Below, piece by piece: positions 1 through 16,876 of a DNA stretch of 64,000 nt. The DNA comes from Nitrospirota bacterium (GTDB lineage: Bacteria > Nitrospirota > JACRHL01). The notes below the pieces were generated by a model that did no database searches, was not told where the DNA came from, and saw only the letters and a program-made list of their open reading frames with translations. The stretch is from positions 1 through 64,000 of the forward strand of contig JACRHL010000014.1 in assembly GCA_016212085.1 (NCBI GenBank). The letters run 5' to 3'. The first letter of the stretch is position 1. Every line of letters starts with the position of its first letter. The translations under genes and the position numbers were made by a program.

Positions 1-140
<140 letters not shown>

Positions 141-143
141 GCC

Positions 144-293
144 GTGCGAGAGATCATCACGTTGGCCTGTGGGGATTGCAAGCGCCGCAACTACTCCACG
201 ATGAAGAACAAGCGGAACAACCCGGACCGCCTGGAGCTCGCCAAGTACTGCCGGTTCTGCCGCAAGCACACCGAGCACCGCGAGACGAAGTAG
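144..293 (+). CDS. rpmG: 50S ribosomal protein L33
   Basis: A 49-residue protein with a GTG start at 144, placed after a GGAG that sits in the last codons of tuf. It contains two CxxC pairs (C9/C12 in CGDC, C36/C39 in CRFC), so it is the zinc-ribbon (C+) form of L33, a small protein of the 50S subunit near the E site. The basic body ([14 protein letters not shown]) is typical of the family. Only 3 bp separate it from tuf, so they are probably cotranscribed. An rpmG in this position, rather than next to rpmB, is common outside the gamma- and betaproteobacteria. Confidence 0.95.
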   Translation: MREIITLACGDCKRRNYSTMKNKRNNPDRLELAKYCRFCRKHTEHRETK

Positions 294-322
294 GCGTATC
301 AACGGTGGCACGCAGGGGGTAT

Positions 323-399
323 AGGGCAGTAGCTCCAATTGGTAGAGCGGCGGTCTCCAAAACCGCATGTTGGGGGTTCGAGTCCCTCCTGCCCTGCCA
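323..399 (+). tRNA. trnW: tRNA-Trp (anticodon CCA)
   Basis: A 77-nt cloverleaf. The 7-bp acceptor stem AGGGCAG/CTGCCCT (323-329 with 389-395) is perfect and is followed by discriminator G and an encoded CCA (397-399). The anticodon stem GCGGT/ACCGC encloses CTCCAAA with anticodon CCA at 357-359, which reads UGG (Trp). The T arm has the expected GGGGGTTCGAGTCCCTC. It lies between rpmG and secE and is probably processed from the same transcript. Confidence 0.97.
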
Positions 400-432
400 C
401 CCCGTCGCGTTCCCGGGCTAGGAAGGTTGGAT

Positions 433-627
433 GTGGGAAAGTTCTTCCGCCGCATTGGCGAGTTTTTCGGTGAGGTCAGGGCCGAGCTGAAAAAGGTCGT
501 GTTCCCCGGTCGCAGCGAGACGCTCGGCTCCACCGCAGTGGTGATCGTGTTCGTGCTGATCCTGGGTGTCTACCTTTCCATCGTCGACGGTCTTTGGCTG
601 AACGTTGTCGGGATGATCATTCGATGA
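433..627 (+). CDS. secE: Preprotein translocase subunit SecE
   Basis: A 64-residue single-span SecE, the short form that lacks the two extra N-terminal helices of the E. coli protein. An amphipathic cytoplasmic stretch ([22 protein letters not shown]) precedes one transmembrane helix (about residues 32-52). SecE clamps SecY in the inner-membrane translocon. I chose GTG 433 because GGAAGG lies 7-12 bases upstream; the reading frame extends further up but only into the tRNA flank. The stop overlaps the nusG start (ATGA), so the pair is translationally coupled. Confidence 0.93.
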   Translation: MGKFFRRIGEFFGEVRAELKKVVFPGRSETLGSTAVVIVFVLILGVYLSIVDGLWLNVVGMIIR

Positions 628-1160
628 GCGAGCCGCAGCGCAACTGGTATGTGGTCCAGACCTACTCCGGGTTTGAGTCGCGCGTGCAGCAGAGCCTGGA
701 GGAGCGGGTCAAGGCCCTGGGCGCCCAGGAGCTGATCTCCGATGTGCGGGTGCCGTCCGAGGAGGTTGTCGAGATCAAGGGCGGCAAGAAGCGCCACACC
801 AACCGCAAGTTCTTTCCGGGCTACGTCCTGGTGGAGGCGGTGATGACCGACGAGGTCTGGCACCTCATCAAGGACATCCCCAAGGTGACCGGGTTCGTCG
901 GCGGCCGCAAGCCGTCGCCGCTGGAGCCGGAGGAGGTGAACGACCTGCTCTACCAGATCGAGACCGGCGTGCGCCCGCCGCGCGCCACGGTCGATTTCTC
1001 GACGGGCGACAAGGTGCGCATCATCGAGGGGCCGTTCTCGGGTTTCGTGGCCACCGTGGACGAGGTCCAGGAGTCGCAGGCGAAGCTCAAGGTGATGGTC
1101 ACCATCTTCGGTCGCTCCACCCCGGTGGAGTTGGGCTTCCTGCAGGTGGAAGCCGCCTAG
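624..1160 (+). CDS. nusG: Transcription termination/antitermination protein NusG
   Basis: A 178-residue NusG. The N-terminal NGN domain begins NWYVVQTYSGFE and contains FFPGYVLVE, which contacts the RNA polymerase clamp. The C-terminal KOW domain (about residues 125-175) contains GDKVRIIEGPFSGF and binds Rho or ribosomal protein S10. It increases processivity and couples transcription to translation. The start ATG overlaps the secE stop. The secE-nusG-rplK order is almost universal in bacteria. Confidence 0.97.
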   Translation: MSEPQRNWYVVQTYSGFESRVQQSLEERVKALGAQELISDVRVPSEEVVEIKGGKKRHTNRKFFPGYVLVEAVMTDEVWHLIKDIPKVTGFVGGRKPSPLEPEEVNDLLYQIETGVRPPRATVDFSTGDKVRIIEGPFSGFVATVDEVQESQAKLKVMVTIFGRSTPVELGFLQVEAA

Positions 1161-1223
1161 TTTTTGTTGCGGGCCACGGGCGCGTGATCGCCCGCCTTTA
1201 CAAGGGTTTTTAGGAACACAGGC

Positions 1224-1646
1224 ATGGCAAAGCAGATTACCGGTTACATCAAGTTGCAGGTTCCCGCTGGCAAGGCCAACCCGGCGCCGCCCATCGGCCC
1301 GGCCCTGGGCCAGCAGGGCGTGAACATCATGGAGTTCTGCAAGGCCTTCAACGCCCGCACCCAGGACCAGGCCGGCAGTGTCATCCCCGTGGTGATCACG
1401 GTGTTCAAGGACAAGTCGTTCACCTTCATCACGAAGGTGCCGCCGGTGTCCGACCTGCTCAAGAAGGTGGCGGGCATCCCGCGCGGGGCCGCCAACTCCG
1501 TGAAGGAGACCGTGGCCACCATCAGCGAGGCGCAGATCGAGGAGATCGCCAAGCAGAAGCTGCCCGACCTGAACGCGGTGGACCTGGCGGGTGCCATGAG
1601 TATCGTGCGCGGCACCGCGCGCAGCATGGGGATCAAGATCGGCTGA
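1224..1646 (+). CDS. rplK: 50S ribosomal protein L11
   Basis: A 140-residue L11, normal length. It starts [20 protein letters not shown] and has the conserved [20 protein letters not shown] segment of the N-terminal domain, which forms the GTPase-associated centre with 23S rRNA and is the thiostrepton/RelA control site. The C-terminal RNA-binding domain follows from about residue 75. A weak AGGAAC precedes the ATG. It is the first gene of the rplKA pair, 63 bp after nusG. Confidence 0.98.
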   Translation: MAKQITGYIKLQVPAGKANPAPPIGPALGQQGVNIMEFCKAFNARTQDQAGSVIPVVITVFKDKSFTFITKVPPVSDLLKKVAGIPRGAANSVKETVATISEAQIEEIAKQKLPDLNAVDLAGAMSIVRGTARSMGIKIG

Positions 1647-1708
1647 CGCCGGATCAAGTGCCCCGGCTTGTCGAGATAAAGCCTAACTTTAGCGAGAGAC
1701 CATAGGAC

Positions 1709-2401
1709 ATGGCTAAGCGGACGGATTCCAACAACGCCAAGGTGGAACAGCGCGCCTACGAGCTGGACGAGGCCATCGAGAAGGTGCGCGAATGCGCCAC
1801 CGCCAAGTTCGATGAGACGGTCGAGGTGGCCGTGCGTCTGGGTGTGAACCCGCGCCACTCCGATCAGATGGTGCGCGGCAGCGTGGTGATGCCCGGCGGC
1901 ACCGGCAAGGTGGTACGCATCATCGTGTTCGCCCAGGGTGAAAAGGTGACCGAGGCCACCGCCGCCGGCGCCGACCTGGTTGGCGGTGCCGACCTGGTCG
2001 AGAGGATCGCCGGCGGCTGGCTGGACTTCGACACCGTGGTGGCCACCCCCGACATGATGGGGCAGGTGGGCCGCCTGGGTAAGGTGCTGGGCCCGCGCGG
2101 CCTGATGCCGACGCCGAAAACCGGGACCGTCACCTTCGACGTTGCCAGGGCCATCGCCGACATCCGTGCCGGCAAGGTGGACTACAAGGTCGAGAAGGCG
2201 GGCATCGTGCACGCCCCGGTGGGCAAGGCCTCCTTTACGGCGGACAGCCTCAAGCAGAATTTCCTGGCGTTGCTCGACGCGCTGGTGAAGGCCAAGCCGT
2301 CTTCCGCCAAGGGGCGCTACATCCAGAGCGTGACCATCAGCAGCACCATGGGTCCCGGCATCAAGCTCGACCCGGTCGTCGTAGCCAAGCTGGTGGCCTG
2401 A
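1709..2401 (+). CDS. rplA: 50S ribosomal protein L1
   Basis: A 230-residue L1, the usual length. It contains [31 protein letters not shown] and a C-terminal [14 protein letters not shown]1 forms the mobile stalk that helps the deacylated tRNA leave the E site. In E. coli L1 also represses translation of its own operon by binding the rplK leader; whether that holds here is not visible. It is separated from rplJ by a 206-bp structured leader. Confidence 0.98.
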   Translation: MAKRTDSNNAKVEQRAYELDEAIEKVRECATAKFDETVEVAVRLGVNPRHSDQMVRGSVVMPGGTGKVVRIIVFAQGEKVTEATAAGADLVGGADLVERIAGGWLDFDTVVATPDMMGQVGRLGKVLGPRGLMPTPKTGTVTFDVARAIADIRAGKVDYKVEKAGIVHAPVGKASFTADSLKQNFLALLDALVKAKPSSAKGRYIQSVTISSTMGPGIKLDPVVVAKLVA

Positions 2402-2461
2402 CATTAAGCGATTCGGGGCCCTTTGGGTCCCGTGCCGGCCACCGGAATAAGCCGGGGCCAT

Positions 2462-2560
2462 CAAAGACAGTGGGCGCGCCACGCGGCGCTTAATGAGCTT
2501 GCTCGCCCACCGAGATGGAGGTGCCGGGGCAGCGTTCCCCCTCGTCGAAGGGGTTGCCCC
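2462..2560 (+). promoter_or_regulatory. L10 leader autoregulatory RNA plus downstream hairpin
   Basis: The 206-bp gap between rplA and rplJ holds an element that matches the ribosomal protein L10 leader: AAAGACAGTGGGCG (2463-2476), CTTAAT (2489-2494) and CGCCCACCGAGATGG (2504-2518). GTGGGCG (2470-2476) and CGCCCAC (2504-2510) pair perfectly. In bacteria with this element the L10-L7/L12 complex binds it and represses rplJL. A second hairpin follows: GGGGCA (2526-2531) with TGCCCC (2555-2560) around an inner CCCC/GGGG stem. This may be an attenuator or may sequester upstream sequence. Confidence 0.8.
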
Positions 2561-2607
2561 CCGTTTCCACCATCGGGGAGTCAACCAACCATGAATCGGG
2601 AGGAGTG

Positions 2608-3126
2608 GTGAAGCGTACAGACAAACAAGACCAGATCGACTCCATCCGGAACCAGTTCGACCGTGCCAGTTTTTGCGCCGTGGCCGAGTACAAGGGCCTG
2701 TCGGTCGCACAGCTGAGCAGCCTGCGCAGTGAGCTGCGCAAGGTCGACGGCCAGTTCCGGGTGGTGCGCAACACGCTCGCGCGGCGCGCGCTGGACGGGC
2801 ACACCTCGGTCGACCTTTCGGGCCATCTGCTGGGCCCGGTCGGCGTGGTGTTCGCGTACGGCGATCCGGCGGCGGCGGCCAAGGTGCTGAGGGAGTTCGC
2901 CAAGGGCGCGGAGGCCTTCGTGGTCACCGCCGGCGTGATCGAGGGTTCCGTCATCGACGCGGCCGGGGTGCGGGGCATTGCCGACCTGCCCAGCCGCGAG
3001 GTGCTGGTGGCCCGCATGCTGGGGGCCATGAACAGCCCCATCGCCGGCCTTGCCAACGTGCTCGCGGGTACGTTGCGCCAGCTGGTGTACGCCCTGTCCG
3101 CCGTGGCGGAAAAGAAGGCCGCGTAA
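2608..3126 (+). CDS. rplJ: 50S ribosomal protein L10
   Basis: A 172-residue L10 (start VKRTDKQDQIDSIRN), which anchors the L7/L12 stalk to 23S rRNA. The N-terminal half carries AEYKGLSVAQLSSLRSELR and FRVVRNTLARRAL; the C-terminal helix binds L12 dimers. The start is uncertain. GTG 2608 gives the expected N-terminus but its GGGAGG (2598-2603) lies only 4 bases upstream; GTG 2605 is the alternative. The tight spacing may make initiation weak and sensitive to the leader RNA. Confidence 0.94.
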   Translation: MKRTDKQDQIDSIRNQFDRASFCAVAEYKGLSVAQLSSLRSELRKVDGQFRVVRNTLARRALDGHTSVDLSGHLLGPVGVVFAYGDPAAAAKVLREFAKGAEAFVVTAGVIEGSVIDAAGVRGIADLPSREVLVARMLGAMNSPIAGLANVLAGTLRQLVYALSAVAEKKAA

Positions 3127-3206
3127 GTCTATCTGGAAAAGATCCGCGCCCCTGTGGCGCATCCGTTTTTGCACTCGTATTTTTGATCTAGAAGGAGCTG
3201 TTGATA

Positions 3207-3590
3207 ATGGCCAAGCTGTCTGCAACTGAGTTGATCTCCGCCATCGAGGAGATGACCGTTCTGGAACTGAACAACCTGGTGAAGGCCCTGGAGGAGAAGT
3301 TCGGCGTGTCCGCTTCCGCCCCGATGGCCATGGCCGCCGCCCCGGCTGCCGGTGGCGAGGCCGCCGCCGTCGAGGAGAAGACCGAGTTCGACGTGATCCT
3401 GCTCTCCGCCGGCGACAAGAAGATCGGCGTGATCAAGGTGGTGCGCGAGCTGACCGGCCTGGGCCTGAAGGAGGCGAAGGACCTGGTGGAGGGCGCCCCG
3501 AAGGCCGTGAAGGAAGGCGTGTCCAAGGATGAGGCCGCGCAGGTCAAGGCCAAGCTCGAAGAGGCCGGCGCCCAGGTCGACGTCAAGTAA
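3207..3590 (+). CDS. rplL: 50S ribosomal protein L7/L12
   Basis: A 127-residue stalk protein. The N-terminal dimerisation domain ([21 protein letters not shown]) is followed by an Ala/Pro-rich hinge (about residues 38-54) and the C-terminal factor-binding domain with [28 protein letters not shown] and DLVEGAPK. It recruits and activates EF-Tu, EF-G, IF2 and RF3. AAGGAG at 3192-3197 selects ATG 3207 over the in-frame TTG at 3201. Confidence 0.98.
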   Translation: MAKLSATELISAIEEMTVLELNNLVKALEEKFGVSASAPMAMAAAPAAGGEAAAVEEKTEFDVILLSAGDKKIGVIKVVRELTGLGLKEAKDLVEGAPKAVKEGVSKDEAAQVKAKLEEAGAQVDVK

Positions 3591-3621
3591 GAGCGGCCCC
3601 GTCTCGCGGGGTCCGATCGCG

Positions 3622-3653
3622 GTGTGCGGAGGGTCGCCGGGCCCTCCGCACAC
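3622..3653 (+). terminator. rplL-rpoB intercistronic hairpin (attenuator or RNase site)
   Basis: A perfect 12-bp stem, GTGTGCGGAGGG (3622-3633) with CCCTCCGCACAC (3642-3653), around an 8-nt loop. There is no T-run after it, so it is not a full intrinsic terminator. In E. coli the same gap holds a partial attenuator and an RNase III site that lower rpoBC expression relative to the ribosomal genes; a similar role here is inference from position. Confidence 0.6.
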
Positions 3654-3690
3654 GACGTTGTAAACACTGGGTAAGTTTTAGGGAGTAAGC

Positions 3691-7650
<3,960 letters not shown>

Positions 7651-7712
7651 CGCCGTTGTCCGCCCCGCCGCGAGGCGGCCTGCACCCGGAAATTACGCGA
7701 AGCGGAGAACCC

Positions 7713-11906
<4,194 letters not shown>

Positions 11907-11953
11907 GGCCTCTTGGGTTAGGGCATGGGGCGGAACCGCCCCCTTGAACCGGT

Positions 11954-11998
11954 GCCACGCCGGGTCCGGACACGCGCCGGACCCGGCGTGGCCGTTTT
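11954..11998 (+). terminator. Intrinsic terminator of the rpoBC operon
   Basis: A perfect 16-bp GC-rich stem, GCCACGCCGGGTCCGG (11954-11969) with its complement at 11977-11992, has a 7-nt loop and is followed by CGTTTT. This is a strong intrinsic terminator 47 bp after the rpoC stop. A second hairpin at 12024-12053 (GGCGGCGCGC/GCGCGCCGCC) has no T-run and lies before the convergent gene end. Confidence 0.88.
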
Positions 11999-12079
11999 CG
12001 GGCCCGGTCGTGTCCGTGCCGGAGGCGGCGCGCGCCGTTCGGGGCGCGCCGCCGCGCGTGCCATGTGTGTTAACAGGCC

Positions 12080-14278
12080 CTAAGGGGTGAGTGGCTCCGG
12101 CGGCAGGGTGACCACCCGGTTCTTGCCGCTCTGTTTGGCCCGGTGCAGCGCCTGGTTGGCGCGCTTGAACAGTGTCTCGTCGGTGTGGCCGTCGTCCGGC
12201 AGGGTGGCCAGGCCGATGCTGATGGTCATGGCGATGGGCGTGGGGGTGTTCTTCGTGACCACCTTCATGGCCGCCATGGCCCGGCACAGGCGCTCGGCCA
12301 GGGTCAGCGCCGCCTCGCGGCTGGTGTGCGGCAGCAGCACCGTGAACTCCTCGCCGCCGCGCCGGTACACCGAGTCGATGTTGCGGGTGCCCTCCTTCAG
12401 GGTTTGTGCGCAGGCACGGATGCAATCGTCGCCGGTGAGCAACCCATAGGTGTCGTTGACGCGCTTGAAGTCGTCGATGTCGACGACCAATAGCGACAGC
12501 GGGTTGGCGTAGGGGTAGCGCTGGGCGCGTTCCACCTCCTCGTGCAGCCGCTGATCGAAGGCGCCACGGTTCAGCAGGCCGGTGAGGTAGTCGGTCATGG
12601 AGGCGCGGCGCAGCACCTCGGTGGCCCGGCGCGCCTCCACCCGGTCGATGGCGAGGGCCGCCTTTTGGGCGATGGGGGCGAGGCGGCGCAGGTCGCGGGC
12701 GTCGAACGCGGCGCCGTCGCGGCGGTCGGCCAGGTTGATGACACCCAGCACCCGGTCGCCCAGCACGATGGGCATGCAGATGAACGAGTGGGTGCGGTAG
12801 CGGGAGCGCCGGAACGGCGTCAGCTCCGGTTCCTGGGTGATGTCCCGCACCAGCAGCGGCTTGCCCCGGGCCCAGACCGAGCCGGCGATCCCCTCGCCGT
12901 GGGCGATGCGCACGTATTCAACGTATTTGAGGTGCAGGCCGTCGATGGCGCGCACGCGCAGCTGCTGTTCCGCCGCCTCCACCAGCATGACCGAGGCCTG
13001 GGCGGCGCCGCTGGCGGCCACCGCCTGCTCCAGGATGACCGCCGCCAGCTGATCCAGGTCCGCCGTGTCCCACCGCTGCGGGGCGGGACCCGTGTCCGGA
13101 AACTCGCGCTCCAGCTCGCCATGAATGGCCTCCCTTTCCATGAGCAGCCCGGCGTGCCGGCAGAACATGCCGATGGCGCGCCGGTCGATGGGGGTCAGCC
13201 GGGTATTGAGCAGGGCGATCACCAGGGGGCGCGGCGTCGAGGCGATGGTGAACAGCTCGACGGAGGTGGTTTCCGGCGGAAAGCCCGCCTTGAGCAGGTC
13301 GTAGATGGCATCGTGGGGCTGCTCGGGGCGCCCCAGCAGGGCCTCCTGCACCCACGGCAGCGTTGTGTTGATGGTCACCCGGCGGAGTTCGTCCTCCGCG
13401 AACAGGGGGCTGTTGCCGCTGAAGGTCTCGCGTACCGTCAGCCCGTCGATGTCGGTGTTGGCCAGCAGCAGGCCGGCGGGGCAGTTGAACAGGATGCCAA
13501 GGCCGTGCAGCACCGCCAGGGGCAGCTCGTCGACGGGCTCGGTCTCCAGTGCGCCGAAGATCTCGAACAGGTATCCGATCCGTTCGTTCTGGGCCTGTGC
13601 CGTATGCCGCCGGCGGTGGTCGGCGAGAAAGGTCTCGGTCACCTGGCGGGCCTGGTCCATGAACTGCCGCACGCCGTCGAGCGGCACCATGCGCAGGTCG
13701 GGGATCAGCGGGTCCAGATCCTTCCGGCCGAAGCCGAGATCCGCCGCATAGGCCCGGAACCCCTGCAATGCCTGGTAGTCGGTAAACACCTTGCCGCCCA
13801 GCAGGGCCTCGGCGGGGGTATCCGCGTTGCCGCCACCATAGGGGCTGATGAAGACCGCCAACTTGGCGTGGCACTGGAACAGCTGGGCACGGCCCGAGGC
13901 GATGCTGCGTGCCACCCCCTGGTCGCACTGCTCGCGGCAGCGGGCACCGGCCTCCGGGTGGGAACGCATCAGGGCGCACACGGCCGGGTCCTGCGAGAGG
14001 GGGGCGGCCGCCTGGCCGCGTGGGCCGCAAAACCGCCCCAGGGTTTGCCCGCCCATGCCGCTCAGGGCATCCTGAACCAGGCGCCAGGGAGAGGACGGGG
14101 GCGCGGCGATGGCGGTTGCCTCGGCGGGGTGGATGTCGGGCCGGGGTGGCACTAACGATGATCCGGGACCGGCCACGGCCTGACTGGGAAAAGCGACATC
14201 ATGGAAACCCCGGCCGATACGGCTCAACACACCACGGGACCACCCGGGGCGGGCATGGATGAGGGCAGCCCGCGCCAT
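12080..14278 (-). CDS. PocR-GAF-GGDEF diguanylate cyclase
   Basis: A 732-residue cytoplasmic signalling protein if it starts at ATG 14278; that start has no clear ribosome site and the true N-terminus may be shorter. Residues about 95-190 resemble a PocR sensory domain, with several cysteines (CALMRSHP, CREQCDQG, FQCHAKLAVFISPYGGG). A GAF domain lies at about 415-560. The C-terminal GGDEF domain has the active GGEEF motif (641-645) and an RNID inhibitory-site motif (632-635) exactly five residues upstream, so it should make cyclic di-GMP and be product-inhibited. I see no transmembrane segment. Its ligand is unknown. It lies downstream of the por genes, on the same strand, and converges with rpoC. 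Confidence 0.88.
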   Translation of the reverse strand: MARAALIHARPGWSRGVLSRIGRGFHDVAFPSQAVAGPGSSLVPPRPDIHPAEATAIAAPPSSPWRLVQDALSGMGGQTLGRFCGPRGQAAAPLSQDPAVCALMRSHPEAGARCREQCDQGVARSIASGRAQLFQCHAKLAVFISPYGGGNADTPAEALLGGKVFTDYQALQGFRAYAADLGFGRKDLDPLIPDLRMVPLDGVRQFMDQARQVTETFLADHRRRHTAQAQNERIGYLFEIFGALETEPVDELPLAVLHGLGILFNCPAGLLLANTDIDGLTVRETFSGNSPLFAEDELRRVTINTTLPWVQEALLGRPEQPHDAIYDLLKAGFPPETTSVELFTIASTPRPLVIALLNTRLTPIDRRAIGMFCRHAGLLMEREAIHGELEREFPDTGPAPQRWDTADLDQLAAVILEQAVAASGAAQASVMLVEAAEQQLRVRAIDGLHLKYVEYVRIAHGEGIAGSVWARGKPLLVRDITQEPELTPFRRSRYRTHSFICMPIVLGDRVLGVINLADRRDGAAFDARDLRRLAPIAQKAALAIDRVEARRATEVLRRASMTDYLTGLLNRGAFDQRLHEEVERAQRYPYANPLSLLVVDIDDFKRVNDTYGLLTGDDCIRACAQTLKEGTRNIDSVYRRGGEEFTVLLPHTSREAALTLAERLCRAMAAMKVVTKNTPTPIAMTISIGLATLPDDGHTDETLFKRANQALHRAKQSGKNRVVTLPPEPLTP

Positions 14279-14347
14279 GCGGGAACTATTTGTTTACAGT
14301 TTAACCACCCACACCCGTTTCCGGCAAGGGCGCGCCAGCCCGGAGGG

Positions 14348-15166
14348 TCAGGCGGCGGCGGTCACCCCCATCCCCGCCAGGTCGTCGCGGATCTGTACCG
14401 CCAGCGATGCCTGGCGGCGTTTTTCGTCCGCGTGCGGGTCGTGAACCGGGGCGTTGACGCCCATCGGGCCGTACGCCTCCTTCAGGTGCGCGTCGAAGAA
14501 ATGCTCGCCATGGTCATCGTGGTACGACTGCACCAGCGCCGCCACCTGATTGCCAAAATGGGCGAGGTCGCGCGGGCGGAAGGTGTGCACCAGCCCGGTG
14601 ACATACTCGAACTTGGTGGCGGAGAAATGACCGTTCCCGGCATAGCCGGTGAGCAGGGCGATCAGGATCGCGTCGCGCCCCGGGGCGCGCCACGCCGCCT
14701 CGCCGGCCAACGCCTTCACCAACGCCTGGAATTCGGTGGGGATGGTGGCCTCGATGGCCTTGAGGATGCGGTCGTCCACCCGCACGTCCAGGTGCAGGTG
14801 CGTCACCCAGCGGTCGATGATGACCTCCGGCAGCGGCATGACGATGGTGTCGCGCTCGTAGTCGTAGGTGGCGCTCAGCCCGGACCCCGCCAGGTCGCGC
14901 ACGATCACCGCCAGCACCGCGGGGGTGAGGGTGATGCGTTCCCGGTCCGCCACATAACGCGCCCGGTCCTCCCAGGTGGGGGTGTACATGGGCGAGAACA
15001 CGGTGTCCACCAGCGCCTCGTCCAGGCCCGCCGCGCGCTCCTGGAGGAACGCCTTGACCGCGTTGCTCTGCAACTCGCAGCGGTCCATCAGGGTTCGGCT
15101 GACCTGGTCGGTGAGCACGCGCGGCCCGGTGAGGTCGGCGATCAGTTTGTTACGCAGCTGTTTCAT
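14348..15166 (-). CDS. Unknown protein downstream of the por operon
   Basis: A 272-residue soluble protein that I do not recognise. It starts MKQLRNKLIADLTGPRVLTD after GAGGTG about 9 bases upstream of the ATG. It has no signal peptide or membrane span. Notable parts are a mixed alpha/beta middle (TYDYERDTIVMPLPEVIIDR) and a His/Asp/Glu-rich stretch near residues 213-224 (SYHDDHGEHFFD) that could bind metal. It is 90 bp downstream of the fused por delta-beta gene on the same strand, but a strong terminator lies between them, so expression is either by readthrough or from an unseen promoter. A role in the oxidoreductase system is only a guess from position. Confidence 0.75.
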   Translation of the reverse strand: MKQLRNKLIADLTGPRVLTDQVSRTLMDRCELQSNAVKAFLQERAAGLDEALVDTVFSPMYTPTWEDRARYVADRERITLTPAVLAVIVRDLAGSGLSATYDYERDTIVMPLPEVIIDRWVTHLHLDVRVDDRILKAIEATIPTEFQALVKALAGEAAWRAPGRDAILIALLTGYAGNGHFSATKFEYVTGLVHTFRPRDLAHFGNQVAALVQSYHDDHGEHFFDAHLKEAYGPMGVNAPVHDPHADEKRRQASLAVQIRDDLAGMGVTAAA

Positions 15167-15190
15167 GGCCAGTCACCTCTATCGGATGGA

Positions 15191-15237
15191 AAAAGAAAGG
15201 GGCGGGCGGGTGGTGACCCGCCCGCCCCCCTTTTCTT
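15191..15237 (-). terminator. Intrinsic terminator of the por operon
   Basis: On the minus strand AAGAAAAGGGG leads into a long GC stem, GGGGCGGGCGGGT paired with ACCCGCCCGCCCC around GGTG/CACC, followed by CTTTCTTTTTCC. The stem, with its flanking A/T arms, is about 19 bp long. It lies directly after the fused por gene and before the unknown 272-residue gene. Confidence 0.85.
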
Positions 15238-15256
15238 GGTCCGGGCGGGACCTAAC

Positions 15257-16876
15257 CTAACCCTCGTGGTCCTTGTTGACGATGCCCGCCAGGTCCTGCA
15301 ACTGCCACCAGTTGTCGAGGCGCTCCTGCTGGCTCTTAAGGAGCAGCGCCGACGGGTTGCCGTCGCGGTCGAAGTGCTTGCGGAAGCGCCCCTCCGTCCG
15401 CGCCCAGTCGATGAACGTGATGGTCTCGGTGGTGCCGTCCTTGCGCTTCTTGGCGGCCCAGTCCCGGTCCACGCTGGGGTTGCCCATGAGCGACAGCTTC
15501 TGGCGCATGGTGCGGCCGCCGTCCGGGTTGTAGATATAGATCGGGAAGGCGCGGCTCTCCATCGCCAGCTTGGCCTGGGCGGCGGCACGGTCGTCCGCCA
15601 CGCCATGCTCCGGCTGGCAGGTGGTGAACACGTTGATCACCGCCGGGCCCTTGTAGTCCAGCGCCATGCTGATGGCCTTGTAGAAGTGGCCGGTCATGGG
15701 GCCCACCGTCTGGGCGACGAAGGTGTTGGGGTGCATCATGCAGATCTGCCCCAGCTCCTTGCGGCGCTCCTGCTTGCCCTGATCCTGCTTGCCGTGCACG
15801 CTCATCTTCGCCTCCTGGCCGATATAGGTGGCCGTGGAGGTCTGGCCACCGGTGTTCGAGTACACCTGCGTGTCGAGCACCAGCACCTTGATGTTCATGC
15901 CGCTGGCGAGCATGCGCGACAGGGCCTGGAAGCCGATGTCGTTCATGGCGCCATCGCCGCCGAACACCCACATCACGCGGTCCTCGTGGCCGGTCTCGTT
16001 CCAGAAGGCGCGCACGCCCATGGCGTCGGTCGGGGCGTTCTCGAACAGCGAGTTGGTCCAGGGCACCGAGAACGGGTTGAACGGGTAGGTGGAGCCATAC
16101 ACGGTCTGGCAACCGGTGGCGGCCACGATGCCGTAGTTCTCGCCCACCCTCTCGGAGGTGGCGGCCAGTGCCTGGCGGATCACCGAGGCCTCGCCGCAAC
16201 CCATGCAGGAGCCGGCGCCGCCCACGTACTGGCGCACCGCCAGCGGGTGCAGCATGTTGTCCACCACCACCTTCGGGTTGACGTAGGCGGCGTCGGTGGC
16301 CGGCAGGCGGTTGTGCAGCTTCCACATGGCGAAGTAGTCCGGCAGGTTGTCCGGCGTCTTCTTGATCATCTTCAGCGCGTTGCGGTCACCGCAGACCTCG
16401 ACGCACTCGCCGCAGCCCTTGCACTTGGTCGGGTCGATGAAGATGCCGAACAGGCCGCCGCCGATGGCGTTGGGGTCGGTCTCGCGCTTCTTCTCGAATG
16501 CCTTGAAATATTTGGTTGTTTCGCCCAATTGGGCGCTCAGCAGCCCCTGCTGCTCCGCCGGGAACTGGGCCACGCAGGAGGCGATGGCGCCGCGCGCGGC
16601 CACCTTGCCGAAGATGGCGGTGTCCGGGCAGTTCTGCACGCACTCCATGCAGCCCACGCAGTTTTCCACGGTGAACTCCGGCAGGTCCGGGGCGATGTAG
16701 GAAAAGTCGCGGAGGCTGCCGGTGGCGGCGGGCACCACCGAGTTGGCCACGAACTCGTCGGCGCCCTGGGAGGAGCCGGCGCCGGTGTTATAGGCGGTGA
16801 CCACCTCATAGGCGCGCTTGGCGTCGTACCAGGCCGGGGTGGGTCGGGTGATCTTGACGTAGTTGACTTCGCTCAT
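15257..16876 (-). CDS. porDB: Pyruvate:ferredoxin oxidoreductase, fused delta-beta subunit
   Basis: A 539-residue fusion. The N-terminal third is a delta-type double-cluster ferredoxin: C73/C76/C79/C83 and C152/C155/C158/C162, each in the CxxCxxCxxxC pattern. The rest is the thiamine-diphosphate beta subunit: CMGCGE (C224, C227), TGCQTVYG (C256), and FGGDGAMNDIGFQ (about 306-316), followed by TQVYSNTGGQTS, typical of pyruvate rather than 2-oxoglutarate enzymes. With PorAG it interconverts pyruvate + CoA and acetyl-CoA + CO2 using ferredoxin. GAGGATT precedes ATG 16876. A short GC hairpin (about 16901-16923) lies in the 60-bp gap after porAG. Confidence 0.93.
   Translation of the reverse strand: MSEVNYVKITRPTPAWYDAKRAYEVVTAYNTGAGSSQGADEFVANSVVPAATGSLRDFSYIAPDLPEFTVENCVGCMECVQNCPDTAIFGKVAARGAIASCVAQFPAEQQGLLSAQLGETTKYFKAFEKKRETDPNAIGGGLFGIFIDPTKCKGCGECVEVCGDRNALKMIKKTPDNLPDYFAMWKLHNRLPATDAAYVNPKVVVDNMLHPLAVRQYVGGAGSCMGCGEASVIRQALAATSERVGENYGIVAATGCQTVYGSTYPFNPFSVPWTNSLFENAPTDAMGVRAFWNETGHEDRVMWVFGGDGAMNDIGFQALSRMLASGMNIKVLVLDTQVYSNTGGQTSTATYIGQEAKMSVHGKQDQGKQERRKELGQICMMHPNTFVAQTVGPMTGHFYKAISMALDYKGPAVINVFTTCQPEHGVADDRAAAQAKLAMESRAFPIYIYNPDGGRTMRQKLSLMGNPSVDRDWAAKKRKDGTTETITFIDWARTEGRFRKHFDRDGNPSALLLKSQQERLDNWWQLQDLAGIVNKDHEG

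Noticed and set aside
2423-2611. Short open frame ending in ATG AAT CGG before rplJ
   Set aside because: It runs through the L10 leader and ends on the rplJ ribosome site; the composition looks non-coding.
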